This document shows, piece after piece, positions 26,101 through 34,077 of a DNA stretch of 64,000 bases. How positions within the stretch are numbered: the stretch's first letter is position 1; each line of letters opens with the position of its first letter. The position numbers and the translations under genes are program-made. The stretch is taken from contig NZ_CP063812.1 of assembly GCF_015277855.1 (NCBI RefSeq), forward strand, positions 3,038,001 through 3,102,000. Reading direction: 5' to 3'. This DNA is from Microbacterium cremeum. Lineage in GTDB: Bacteria; Actinomycetota; Actinomycetes; Actinomycetales; Microbacteriaceae. The notes under the pieces were generated by a model, which was given only the letters and a program-made list of their open reading frames with translations, was not told the DNA's origin and searched no databases.

Positions 26101-29077
26101 CGCTGTCGAGGACCCCCACGCGCACCGTCCCCTCCGCGGTCTCGCCGAACGCGTCGACGACGCGATACCGGAACGAGACCTGGCCGCTGTCGCCGGGGAC
26201 GCTCGTGTACAGGATCGACGCGCCGTCGGCCGAGATCGTCGCGGCGCCGCGCTCGGGCTGCGCCACGATCCGGTCGAGCGTCACGACGTCGCCGTCGGGG
26301 TCCATGCCGAAGCCGGCGAACTCGATGAGCGCGGACTGTCCGCTGAGCGCGCGGCCCTCGAGCGTGTCGGCGGTCGGCGCACGGTTCGCGTCGTCGTCGA
26401 TCACGCGGATGCGCACCCTCGCCGTGTCGGCGAGCGCCGGAGCCCCGGTCGTGAAGACCGAGTACTCGACGGCGTACTCGCCCGGCTCGCGGGGCGCCAG
26501 GTAGCGGAGCAGATCGTCCGACGCGAACGCGAGTGCGGCATCCGTCGACGACGTCACCGACGCGGGGTTCAGGGTCGGCCGCCCGCCCGCCGGCGAGATG
26601 TCGTTGTCGAGCACCGGGATGTCGATCTGGGCGCCCGCGCGCACCACCACGGCGTCGTCGACCGCGATCGGGGCGAGCTCGGGAGCGGGCGGCAGCAGAT
26701 ACACCGTCGCCTGCCCCTCGACGCTCGATCCCGCGTCCTCGGTGCCGTCGCTGACGATGTACGAGACCGTGCCGAGCCGGCCCGGGCCGCCGTCGGCCGT
26801 CGTGCCCGACACCCTGAGATGGTTCTGCCCGACCGCGTCGACCGACAGCGTGGCTCCGGCATCCGCCCTCGCCACGACGTCGCTGAGCAGCAGCACCCGT
26901 CGAGTGGGGTTCGAGACGGCGTCGAACACCGCGAGCGTCGCATCCTCCTGCGGGTGGACGAACGCGACCACCGGCGACGTCGCGAGCTGCGCCGGCGCAT
27001 CGGCGGGGAGCACCGTGATCCGAGCCGTCCCGGTGGCATCGCTCGCGCCGTCGGTGACGGTGAAGTCCACGCGGTAGGTGCCGGGGTTCTGAGCCGAGAA
27101 GTCGAACGACGTCGACCCGCCGACGACCGTCGCTGTCGCGGCCGCGTCGTCGAGCACGCGCACCGAGTCCAGTGACAGGGTGCCGGCGGTGCCCGTGACG
27201 TGCCCTGCCACGTCGACCGTGAATCCCGAGGCGACGGTGTCGACCACTGCGAACGACTGCACCGCCAGCTGCGGCTGCGGCGAGACCTTCACCACGAGGG
27301 GCTTGACGGAGGACTGACCCTGCGTGTCGGCGACCGTCACGGCGAGCTCCACGAGCTGCTCTCCGCCCTCACCCGCGTCGCTGTGCTGGTAGACGACCTC
27401 GCCCGCGGGCGTGGCGGCCACGCTTCCGATGCCGGAGGTGTTCTCGACCGACAGCAGGAGGAGCGGGTCGCCTTCCGGGTCGACCCATCCCGGGAGCACC
27501 GGCACGGTCACCGTGCCGCCGCGCGCCACCTCGGGCTCGGGCCATTCGACCAGGCAGCGGTCGACGCCGCACCACTCGGGGGCGGACTCCGCCGTGGGAG
27601 CCACGACGTCGACCGTGACCGTCGTGGGCGCAGATCGCAGCCCGTCGCCGGTGGTGCCGTCGGTCACCGCGTACGAGAACGTGGCCGCTCCGGTCGCGGC
27701 GGGGTTCACGCGCACGGCGAAGCGCTGGCCGTCGTCGGTGATGCTGACGGTCCCGAAGCCCGGGTCGAGTCCGGTGACCGACGCGGGGTCGATCGCCAGG
27801 ACGTCCTCGTTCGGATCGTGGTCGTTCATCAGCACCGGCAGCGACGCGAGCGCCCCGGCGCGCACGCCGAACGCGTCGGGCTCGGCGACGGGCGGCTTGG
27901 GGTCGAGCACGACCTGCAGCTGCTCCTCGCTGGGCACGGCGTCGGGGTCGGTCTTGTCGTCGAGCGACCAGTCCTGGCTCGACGTGATGAGTGCACCGTC
28001 GGGCACCGACCACGCCCACCCGGAGCGCGTCTCGTTCAGGATCACCGCGGAGTCGTTGGCGACGAACACCGGCCGGCGATCGTCGGGCATCGTCTCGTCG
28101 CCGTACTCCAATTCGACGACGTCGCCGCGCGAACGCCACAGCGTGCCGTCGTTCTCGCCCTGCGGCAGCCACGCGGCATACGTCTCGCCGTCGTGCGTGA
28201 GGGGCTGGGCGGGCGTGCCGAGCACGGCGCCGGTCCCGCCGAACACCGAGACGGCGCCCGAGCCGTCGACGGGCACCCGCACGAGCGCGGTCTCGTCCGA
28301 GAGGAAGACCGCACTGCCCGCCGCGTCGGGCTTGCCGGCCACGACCGCGCCCGTCGTCGGCGCCTGGATCGATGCATCCGCCCCGCGAAGCCACACGTCG
28401 CCGTCCTCGGTGTCGACGACCGCCCACGTGTCGCCCGCCGCCGTGATGGCCGGCGCGGCCAGCCCTTCCGCGTCGAGCGGGTCGCGGCCGAGCACCTGCG
28501 CCTCGGCGATGTCGAACCGGAGCACCGATCGGTCGGCGCGGGAATAGGCGAACAGCACGCCCCGCTCGTCGACCGCGATGGCGTCGGCGGTGTACTGCGG
28601 GGCGTCCTCGTCGCGAGACGGGAACGGGTCGAGCTGCGGCGGCGTCCCCTTCGACAGCAGCCCCGCGAAGACCGCACCCGAGTCGGTGCGGTAGGCCACG
28701 TAGTCGTCGGCCGTGGCGACGTCGGTGGTGCCGGGCGGCGTCGACTCGGAGGCCTGCAGCGCCTCCTCGTCGAGATCGGCGGGCAGCGCCTCGTCGATGC
28801 GCGTCACCTTGCTGAAGCTGTCGCTGAAGAGGTACGCGGCGTCGGCCGTCTGCACCACCTGGTCGGGGTTGCTGATGCTGCGCACCGTGTCGAGCTCGCC
28901 CACCGACGTGTTGACACGCGCGTAGCGCCGGCCCTCGCCGGTCTGCAGCGCCCACACCGATGCGTCGACCTCGGGGGTCTCCTGCGCGTCGAGGCCCGGC
29001 CACACCACGCTCACGCCGATGATCACGGCCACCGCCGCGCCGGCGGCGACCAGGCCGGCGAGCGTGCTCCGCCGCAT
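23135..29077 (-). CDS. Giant membrane-anchored Ig-like/fibronectin type III protein
   Basis: A 1,980-residue protein starting at ATG 29075-29077 (MRRSTLAGLVAAGAAVAVII), with one N-terminal membrane anchor and the rest predicted outside the cell. Residues 30-400 have repeated segments of 40-50 residues that look like beta-propeller blades (AIAVDERGVLFAYSRADRSV, TWAVVDTEDGDVWLRGADAS). From about 420 onward come many Ig-like tandem domains with the recurring acidic turn VLMNDHDPNED, VLDNDISPAGG and SPLSNDVDPTLG. FN3-like segments follow near residues 1600-1750, and the last 150 residues contain several Cys. No sorting signal is present, so it is held by the N-terminal helix. It begins 19 bases after the kinase gene and precedes moxR. 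Adhesion or envelope scaffolding is the likely role; the partner is unknown. Confidence 0.85.
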   Translation of the reverse strand: MRRSTLAGLVAAGAAVAVIIGVSVVWPGLDAQETPEVDASVWALQTGEGRRYARVNTSVGELDTVRSISNPDQVVQTADAAYLFSDSFSKVTRIDEALPADLDEEALQASESTPPGTTDVATADDYVAYRTDSGAVFAGLLSKGTPPQLDPFPSRDEDAPQYTADAIAVDERGVLFAYSRADRSVLRFDIAEAQVLGRDPLDAEGLAAPAITAAGDTWAVVDTEDGDVWLRGADASIQAPTTGAVVAGKPDAAGSAVFLSDETALVRVPVDGSGAVSVFGGTGAVLGTPAQPLTHDGETYAAWLPQGENDGTLWRSRGDVVELEYGDETMPDDRRPVFVANDSAVILNETRSGWAWSVPDGALITSSQDWSLDDKTDPDAVPSEEQLQVVLDPKPPVAEPDAFGVRAGALASLPVLMNDHDPNEDVLAIDPASVTGLDPGFGTVSITDDGQRFAVRVNPAATGAATFSYAVTDGTTGDGLRSAPTTVTVDVVAPTAESAPEWCGVDRCLVEWPEPEVARGGTVTVPVLPGWVDPEGDPLLLLSVENTSGIGSVAATPAGEVVYQHSDAGEGGEQLVELAVTVADTQGQSSVKPLVVKVSPQPQLAVQSFAVVDTVASGFTVDVAGHVTGTAGTLSLDSVRVLDDAAATATVVGGSTSFDFSAQNPGTYRVDFTVTDGASDATGTARITVLPADAPAQLATSPVVAFVHPQEDATLAVFDAVSNPTRRVLLLSDVVARADAGATLSVDAVGQNHLRVSGTTADGGPGRLGTVSYIVSDGTEDAGSSVEGQATVYLLPPAPELAPIAVDDAVVVRAGAQIDIPVLDNDISPAGGRPTLNPASVTSSTDAALAFASDDLLRYLAPREPGEYAVEYSVFTTGAPALADTARVRIRVIDDDANRAPTADTLEGRALSGQSALIEFAGFGMDPDGDVVTLDRIVAQPERGAATISADGASILYTSVPGDSGQVSFRYRVVDAFGETAEGTVRVGVLDSEANPSPVTFTDYVQVQAGAGNTIRVSPLSNDVDPTLGTLRVTDIRPDAPATLVDGSENPEYARLDERIAAVDDATVVIEAGEAPATMSFLYDVESTSGNTGRGLIVVRVVRESVPDYPVVSDTSLTVETREDFPRGVEVLDGKVAWSGGDVSDLELTLWGEPDGVEVDGSRLRGALPAKTRLIPFAVTGEGASGEVTSYGFLRVPGDDDLALTLRAGAASPEVAELESTTFDMAGLVARPRGARVEVGSEVRVSGARLEAACTLESGTVVRYDAGAGAPWVDACQVPVRLTGHDDWTYLSVPIIVRPRDPQPELRPASITVGPGETATYDLRDMTTWQLREDWAGIQYRVDHAGPGFEVTQQGSVLTVTGADRAVPGSEEAALVGVTSHPSVAPARLILRVGAAPSTLPQGASVVRQCSQASGSSCTIPVIGGPGEVNPLPRTPLEVAGVRPTGACAGVGFEVASPTTVVATWTQDAPGATCTATFSVRDAQGRITSSERDGRILLDLLGYPKAPSSIAQTAYANGAVTLRVDPGEARQAYPALSGFVVRSGGQEVARCTAAGVCPDIPAPNGEQRTYEAWAVNAVGESRSSVRTVAWAYDAPGTPSSVSWLPVVTSGEGGVISLVIQGVDVAETGTLEITSPTGETLRVNIGRGDERVEVRSYRVGSNSVSPVTITPYSRFSLPPGLGGQPSGQAVTINANGVGAPTNVTLSLSSRSTGDGTSTVDAVATAQPNGTGSQLRYGIVRYDDRSRCAPTAGGDRASFPDLPDGEEYRFFVCVESWYGETAYGRATAEAAVRAMQSGAAPQGYTFVVARQPVIEGQQARWRIVDTPVSPERVPRNNDVVFDGWSSGTSIYDRNPEIKVYYRHRFWGSMSAPGIVTPAPGSAPYQVQARWSIDSCVAGATLQRSTSSSNGDGAFAWSDANIRFLDKHGAVLPYTAGSWTVPAGATSVEGVDVTVSWNAAWNLDPATQRLSAQCDSGQGPPTP

Positions 29078-29096
29078 CACCGCATCCCCGCGCGCA

Positions 29097-30239
29097 TCAC
29101 AGCACCCCCGTGGCGAAGAGCGCCGCCACCACGACGCCGGCGCCGAGCACCACTCCCGCCCCGATTCCGGCGACCCACGGCAGCGCGCCGCGCGCGCCGC
29201 GCCGCGCCGGAGCCGACAGCTCGGCATCCTCGTCGCGGGCCAGCGCCGCCACGCCGCTGCTGGTGCGCGCCTTGCGCGTCACGTCGCGCTCCACATGCGA
29301 GCGCGTGGGACCGCGCAGCGCGGAGTCGCCGAAATCGACGGGCGCGGATGCCGGAGACCAGTCCGAGTCCGGAACCTCGAGCGGCGTCGGCGACAGGCCC
29401 AGCTCGGCCTGCACCTCGCGCAGCGCCTCGGCGAACGCCCGCGCCGACGGGTACCGCCGCGCCGGGTCGCGGTTCATCGCGGTCGCCAGCACGCGCTGCA
29501 GCGACGGGGGCACCTCGTGACGGGGGATCTCGACGTAGGTCGCCCGGGCGATGCGGCGGCGCAGCAGATCCTTCGTGTTCTGCCCGCGTTCGCGGCGCTC
29601 GAACGGGCTGTGACCGGCCAGCAGCGAGTACACCGTCGCCCCGAGGCTCCACACCTCGCTCTCCACCGTGCCCGTGGTCTGCTCGGCGATCACCTCGGGG
29701 GCGCTCCACGGGATGGACATCGCGAGCACCTCCTCGCCGGTGCTCTTGCGCTGCAGCGACGCCGAGATGCCGAAGTCGGCGAGCACGGGCGTGCCGAAGG
29801 TGGTGATGAGGATGTTGCTGGGCTTCACGTCGCGGTGGATGAGGCCCGCGCGGTGGGCGGACTCGAGGGCGCTCGCCATCCGCACGCCGGTCGCGAGCAC
29901 CTCGTCGACGGGGATGCGCTCGACCCGGTAACGCTGCGCGAGCGACCCCGGGCAGAACTCCATGACGATGTAGGGGCGGCCGTCGGCCGAGATGCTCGCC
30001 TGATAGACGGTCACGATCGACGGGTGCGCCGACAGGTGCGCCAGCACGTCGGCCTCGGCGTTGAACATGCGCCGCAGCTCGGGATCGCGCACGTCGCTGG
30101 GCATGACCTTGACCGCGACGTTGCGGCGAGGCATGTCCTGCTCGTACAGGAAGACGTCGGCGAAGCCGCCGGAGCCGAGAGGACGGATGTAGGCGAGCCC
30201 GGGCAGGATCGGAGGCGCCGACGGAAGCCGTGTGGCCAC
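29097..30239 (-). CDS. Membrane-bound Ser/Thr protein kinase
   Basis: A 380-residue Hanks-type kinase. I chose GTG at 30237-30239 (VATRLPSAPPILPG), preceded by GGGGAGG; longer frames add an unlikely tail. All core motifs are present: GSGGFADVF glycine loop, VAVKVM lysine, HRDVKPSNIL catalytic loop, ADFGIS metal site and SAPEVIAE. A linker and a single C-terminal helix (WVAGIGAGVVLGAGVVVAAL) follow; there is almost nothing outside the membrane and no PASTA domain, so the sensing input must come from a partner. It is the first gene of the seven-gene operon that also contains an FHA domain and a multi-DDxT protein, the natural substrates or readers. Confidence 0.93.
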   Translation of the reverse strand: MATRLPSAPPILPGLAYIRPLGSGGFADVFLYEQDMPRRNVAVKVMPSDVRDPELRRMFNAEADVLAHLSAHPSIVTVYQASISADGRPYIVMEFCPGSLAQRYRVERIPVDEVLATGVRMASALESAHRAGLIHRDVKPSNILITTFGTPVLADFGISASLQRKSTGEEVLAMSIPWSAPEVIAEQTTGTVESEVWSLGATVYSLLAGHSPFERRERGQNTKDLLRRRIARATYVEIPRHEVPPSLQRVLATAMNRDPARRYPSARAFAEALREVQAELGLSPTPLEVPDSDWSPASAPVDFGDSALRGPTRSHVERDVTRKARTSSGVAALARDEDAELSAPARRGARGALPWVAGIGAGVVLGAGVVVAALFATGVL

Positions 30240-30304
30240 CTCACCTCCCCGCGGGCTGGAATGCCATGGACGACGCATGCCGCGGAGCGGCAGCAAACCT
30301 GGCC

Positions 30305-30313
30305 ATGCTAACA
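30305..30313 (-). promoter_or_regulatory. Candidate extended -10 promoter of the kinase operon
   Basis: On the minus strand TGTTAGCAT contains a TG plus a TAGCAT -10, about 60 bases before the kinase GTG. No good -35 is seen 17 bases further up, which fits an extended -10 or an activator-dependent promoter. Confidence 0.4.
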
Positions 30314-30367
30314 AAACCACCTCCGAGTCCCCGCCATCACCCCTCACCCTCGGCCACCTCCGCCGTG

Positions 30368-30447
30368 CGAAAAGTCACCCTGGTCGAACGACACGCCGGG
30401 TCAAGGCATCCGTCACCGGCGCGCCACCGTCACCGAGGTGACTTTCG
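30368..30447. repeat. 80-bp palindromic element, copy A
   Basis: An imperfect palindrome whose ends are CGAAAAGTCACC and GGTGACTTTCG, with a shared centre including GGCATCCGTCACCGGCG. A second copy in the same orientation, about 85 percent identical by eye, is at 31493-31572. The two copies bracket the DUF559 gene. Confidence 0.85.
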
Positions 30448-30485
30448 TCAGGAGGGGCGGGGACGACGGATGCCGCGACCCGGCG

Positions 30486-31373
30486 CTACCAGGTGAGCCC
30501 GGCGACGCTTCGATGGAGGTTACGACCCACGGCGGCGAGCACGGCGCTCTCGACAAGGGGCCAGTCGTGGACGATCATGGCGTAATCCAGGCGCAGCGTG
30601 ACGAAACCGAGCGCCATGGCCGCGGCATCCCGCACACGATCTCGGTGCCGCGCCGGCCCGTCGTGGGTGTCGCCGTCGGCCTCGATGATCAGGCAGTCGC
30701 CGATGACGAAGTCGACGCGCCCGACGCCGGGGATGGGGACCTGGCTCGCGAGGTGGATCCCGTGCTTGTGCAGCCGCAGCCTCAGGAGCGATTCGAGGCC
30801 GCTGTCGGCATCGGTGCGCGCGAAGTCGACGAGCCATCGGCACCGCGCCGGAACATGGCGACGCAGTCGAATCCGTCCTGGGGCGTCGACCAGTCCCTGG
30901 CGCAGCGCCGACTCGAGCGCCGCGAAGAAGGCCTCCTCGCCGCGGCAGTGGAGGATCTGGACCAGGCACTGGAGGACGCCGACGCGCCCGAGCTCCGGTT
31001 CGCCGAGGGGGTGGTCCCGGTGGAAGACGCAGCAGGAGCCCTGGTCGGGTTCCGGGTGGATGGCGACTCGAGTCGTCCGATACCCCGCCCGCACCCAGGT
31101 GTGCGTCGTCTCGGCGTCGGTGTCGTCCAGGACCCAGAGGCCGTGGTCCCGCCCCGCGGTGACGCACGCGACAGCGCCCCGATGGCTGAGCGCCTCGATG
31201 GTCGCCTCCGATGCGTCGGGCAGGACGTAAACACCGTGCCGCGGCCGCAGCAGGCGCGCCTCACGCACCGCGTGGGTGAGGTCGGCCTTCGCGACTCCGG
31301 CCTTCGCGAGCTGTGCCGTTCGTGCGATGCCGCCGGCGCGGCGCACGGCCTCGACTGCGGCATCGACGGACAT
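30486..31373 (-). CDS. AbiEi-like wHTH protein with a C-terminal DUF559 nuclease-like domain
   Basis: About 295 residues from ATG at 31371-31373 (MSVDAAVEAVRRAGGIART); a GTG at 31403 would add ten residues, and neither has a good ribosome site. Residues 1-80 match the winged helix of type IV AbiEi antitoxin-like proteins (RTAQLAKAGVAKADLTHAV, LRPRHGVYVLP). The C-terminal 110 residues are a DUF559/Vsr-type PD-(D/E)XK fold: VDFVIGDCLIIEADGDTHDG and RHRDRVRDAAAMALGFVTLR, with Asp, Glu and Asp in the expected places. No AbiEii toxin partner lies beside it. Two 80-bp palindromes flank it in direct orientation, suggesting acquisition or movement as a unit. Similar fused proteins are common in actinobacteria; function is unproven. 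Confidence 0.85.
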   Translation of the reverse strand: MSVDAAVEAVRRAGGIARTAQLAKAGVAKADLTHAVREARLLRPRHGVYVLPDASEATIEALSHRGAVACVTAGRDHGLWVLDDTDAETTHTWVRAGYRTTRVAIHPEPDQGSCCVFHRDHPLGEPELGRVGVLQCLVQILHCRGEEAFFAALESALRQGLVDAPGRIRLRRHVPARCRWLVDFARTDADSGLESLLRLRLHKHGIHLASQVPIPGVGRVDFVIGDCLIIEADGDTHDGPARHRDRVRDAAAMALGFVTLRLDYAMIVHDWPLVESAVLAAVGRNLHRSVAGLTW

Positions 31374-31492
31374 GTGTTGAGGCTGGCCGACGCCGGAGCC
31401 CACCCGAACGGAGTGCGGCCCTCTCTGTGGACAACTGTCGGATCCCGCCGCCTGTGGAGGAGCCGGTGGCTGCGCCAGGCCAGCCGCGGCTG

Positions 31493-31572
31493 CGAAAAGT
31501 CACCTCGGTCGTGCGACACGCCGGGCTGCGGCATCCGTCACCGGCGTGTCGCCGTCACCGAGGTGACTTTCG
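31493..31572. repeat. 80-bp palindromic element, copy B
   Basis: Same size and orientation as copy A at 30368-30447. This copy is the more perfect palindrome: AAAGTCACCTCGGT at the left matches ACCGAGGTGACTTT at the right, and GCGACACGCCGG matches CCGGCGTGTCGC inside. It could fold into a long stem if transcribed. Confidence 0.85.
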
Positions 31573-31655
31573 GCACCCGAGAAGCACTGTCCGCACGGCG
31601 GAAGGCAAGAAGGGAGTGACGGATGCCGCACCCCGTCCGGCCCGGGACGAGCGGG

Positions 31656-32312
31656 TCAGTCGTTGCGGGGGTCTTGGGGATCGAAGGGGGCGTCGAGCGA
31701 CTTCGTGAGGTCGGCGAGCATCGCCTCGATCTGCGGCTCGACGAACTCGGCGATCGCCGCCTGGATGCGCAGGCGGTGGTGCAGCAGGATCGTGCACACT
31801 TCCCGTCCGACCATGTTGGCGTAGTCGTCGGCGAGGCCGACCTCCTGCCGCAGCGCGGCCTTGGCCTCGTCGCTGAGCGGCGGCAGGTCGGGCACATCGG
31901 CATCGGACTGTTCGGCCAGCCCCGCGATCGTGAAGAGGAACGGCGCGCCGGGCACCGGATCGGGGTCGAGCGGAAGCCCCTCGAACTCGGGGTCCAAGCC
32001 CTCCGAAGGGCGGTAGCTGCGCGCGCGGTTGCGCGCGGCCTGCTGGTCGAGCTCGGACTGCAGCATGGGCAGGTTCACCGCCGTGTACTCGGCGACGGCG
32101 CGGTCGACGATCGTCTTGATGCGGGTCGAGAGCCCGTGCTGGACTCCGTGCGGAACGTCGGCGCCCAGCCCCGCGGCCGACAGCACGGGCGAGCCGAAGC
32201 AACGACGGCACGGCGCGGTGCGACCGCGATGCGTCGACGGCTCCCACCGCGGCAGCCAGGCGAGCCAGGCGTCCACCGCCTGGCTGACCTGGGTCTCGAG
32301 CGACCGCTCCAC
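31656..32312 (-). CDS. Hypothetical acidic protein
   Basis: A 218-residue soluble protein that I do not recognise. The likely start is GTG at 32310-32312 (ERSLETQVSQAVDAWLAWLP); translation further upstream is a shadow of the neighbouring membrane-protein gene. It has an early CRRC pair, a Pro/Asp-rich middle (EGLPLDPDPVPGAPFLF) and a helical, acidic C-terminal part ending DAPFDPQDPRND. Two cysteines as CxxC might bind metal, but no other ligands are obvious. It follows two membrane-protein genes on the same strand with a gap of 47 bases, so it may be the last gene of a three-gene operon. Confidence 0.65.
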   Translation of the reverse strand: MERSLETQVSQAVDAWLAWLPRWEPSTHRGRTAPCRRCFGSPVLSAAGLGADVPHGVQHGLSTRIKTIVDRAVAEYTAVNLPMLQSELDQQAARNRARSYRPSEGLDPEFEGLPLDPDPVPGAPFLFTIAGLAEQSDADVPDLPPLSDEAKAALRQEVGLADDYANMVGREVCTILLHHRLRIQAAIAEFVEPQIEAMLADLTKSLDAPFDPQDPRND

Positions 32313-32359
32313 GGGCTCAACGGTAGTACGGGCAGGCGATCGGCGCCCGGTTTCGCGGG

Positions 32360-32935
32360 TCACTCGTCGAACTCGTCCTCCCACGGCCAGCGCGGACGAT
32401 GGGCGCGTGTGCGCACGAGGGCGATGCCCGACCATGCGCACACGAAGGCCGCCGCCGCGATCGCGAGCCCGAACCACGACGTCGCCAGGCGCCCGGCGAC
32501 TCCCGCGGCCACGCCGAGCCCCGCGCCGGACGCCAGCACGCCGAACCACACGCCTCCGATGTACGCGAGGAAGCACGCGGCCGTCGTCCACGCGGCGCCC
32601 CAGAACGACGGATGCCTCGGCCTCGCGGCGCTGCGGCCGACCCCCGGCCGGTCGTTCCGGGCGTCGGCGTCTGCGCGTGCGGCCGAGGCATCCGTCGCCC
32701 CCGCGCCGCGGATGGCGGCCCACAGCCCGCCCGCGAAAGCGAGGGTCGTCAGCACCATGCCGGCGATGCCGGGGACCTGGCCGAGCCCGGGGGTCTCGAT
32801 GATGTCCTGGCTCGTCGCCAGGCTCGTGATGCCGAGGCCGAAGATCGCGAGGGCGACGAACCCGAGCGTGGCGAACACGAGCGCCGTGACGGGGCGGACC
32901 TGTCCGCCATCGCGTCCCGGCGCCCCGTTCGTCAC
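32360..32935 (-). CDS. Four-helix membrane protein, hypothetical
   Basis: A 191-residue protein beginning with GTG at 32933-32935, which overlaps the stop of the upstream gene as GTGA. Four hydrophobic segments are visible: VTALVFATLGFVALAIFGLG, IAGMVLTTLAFAGGLWAAI, AAWTTAACFLAYIGGVWFGV and FGLAIAAAAFVCAWSGIALV. A polar, Ala/Asp-rich loop lies between the second and third, and the acidic tail WPWEDEFDE is cytoplasmic if the topology is even. No family is recognised. Translational coupling with the preceding gene suggests that the two membrane proteins form one complex. Confidence 0.75.
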   Translation of the reverse strand: MTNGAPGRDGGQVRPVTALVFATLGFVALAIFGLGITSLATSQDIIETPGLGQVPGIAGMVLTTLAFAGGLWAAIRGAGATDASAARADADARNDRPGVGRSAARPRHPSFWGAAWTTAACFLAYIGGVWFGVLASGAGLGVAAGVAGRLATSWFGLAIAAAAFVCAWSGIALVRTRAHRPRWPWEDEFDE

Positions 32936-33930
32936 GGCCGGACGATCTGCGGCCCAGCCTCGAGCGTGCGCTCGTACTCCCGCTGCGCCTCGACGTTCAG
33001 CTCGGTGACGCGCTTGCCGCGCGCCGCCGCCCACGTGCCGAACCAGATGGTGAGCTCGCGCCCGATGACGAACGCCGCGAACGCCATCGGCGTGAGCAGT
33101 TCAGCCGAGACGAGCGCCTGACCCTCGCTGAGCGTGAGGTCCCAGAACGGCGCCTGGAACAGCGCGCCGAGCAGGTGGCCGCCGTACGCGGCGAACCCGA
33201 CCAGCAGGCCGAAGACCACCCACGCGCCCCACCGGCCGCGGTTGATGATGGCCCCGAGCAGCCAGAACGCGAGGAAGAAGACGATGACCGGCACCCACAG
33301 CGACCACGTCGCGAGGTGCTCGAGCGCCACCGCACCGACGTTCTCGGCCGTCACGTCGCCGCGGATCGCGCCGACGCCGAGCCACACCGCAAAGTAGAGG
33401 ATCGCGAACGACAGCGCTGCCAGAAGACCGATCGCGCCCGCCGCGGCGCGGTTGCCGCGGGGTCGAGGCGCTTCGGGCGCCTGCACGAAGATCGGCTGCG
33501 GCGCCGCCGTGTACGCGGGCTCCGACACGGGCTCGCTGGGCGTCACCACGGGCGCGGCCACGACGGTGGGAGAGTCGTCGGCAGGCGTGTAGACCGCGGT
33601 GTCGCCTGCGGCGTCGCCCGCGGGCGGACGGTAGTCGAGCGATGCCGCCTCGGGGGTGTCCCACGGGTCGGGCTCCGCGGGCTCGGCGGGAGCCGCCGGT
33701 GCGGCATCGGGGGTCGGGGAGTCCGGCTCGGACGACGCACGCATCTCGGCGCGGGACGGCGCCGGGGTGTCGGCGCCGGCGTCCGCCGGTTCGGGAGCGG
33801 GTGCATCCGCGCCCGCGTCGCGGCGGGCGGCCTCCGCCTCTGCGAGACCCTCGTTGGCACTGCCGACGACATCGTCGACGTCGCCGGGCTCGTCGACGGG
33901 CTCGCCGTAGGACGATCTGGGGTCACTCAT
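32932..33930 (-). CDS. Membrane protein with a long disordered N-terminal arm
   Basis: A 332-residue protein from ATG at 33928-33930 (MSDPRSSYGEPVDEPG) with GAGGAG nine bases upstream. Residues 1-160 are acidic and rich in Ala, Pro, Asp and Glu and likely unfolded in the cytoplasm. Residues 165-310 carry four hydrophobic helices (IGLLAALSFAILYFAVWLGV, WVPVIVFFLAFWLLGAI, GAWVVFGLLVGFAAYGGHLL and LTPMAFAAFVIGRELTIWFG). The protein ends in a basic amphipathic tail. It resembles other actinobacterial hypothetical proteins in composition only. It is the first gene of the 33.9-31.7 kb operon, with a divergent lipoprotein gene upstream. Confidence 0.75.
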   Translation of the reverse strand: MSDPRSSYGEPVDEPGDVDDVVGSANEGLAEAEAARRDAGADAPAPEPADAGADTPAPSRAEMRASSEPDSPTPDAAPAAPAEPAEPDPWDTPEAASLDYRPPAGDAAGDTAVYTPADDSPTVVAAPVVTPSEPVSEPAYTAAPQPIFVQAPEAPRPRGNRAAAGAIGLLAALSFAILYFAVWLGVGAIRGDVTAENVGAVALEHLATWSLWVPVIVFFLAFWLLGAIINRGRWGAWVVFGLLVGFAAYGGHLLGALFQAPFWDLTLSEGQALVSAELLTPMAFAAFVIGRELTIWFGTWAAARGKRVTELNVEAQREYERTLEAGPQIVRP

Positions 33931-34065
33931 CGCAAGCACTCCTCACGCGGGCTGGTTTCCCGCAGTGCGAGAGTAGTCCCCGCACCGGCCTGCGCCGCGG
34001 AGGCGTGCCGCGGGAATCCGTACGCCCGGCGGCGCGCTGCACGCGGGGGCGGCGACGGATGCCTC

Positions 34066-34071
34066 TAACCT
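34066..34071 (+). promoter_or_regulatory. -10 element of a leaderless lipoprotein gene
   Basis: TAACCT ends six bases before the ATG at 34078, and no ribosome-binding site is present. This is the usual pattern for leaderless actinobacterial transcripts, which would start at or next to the A of the ATG. Confidence 0.5.
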
Positions 34072-34077
34072 GGGCGC

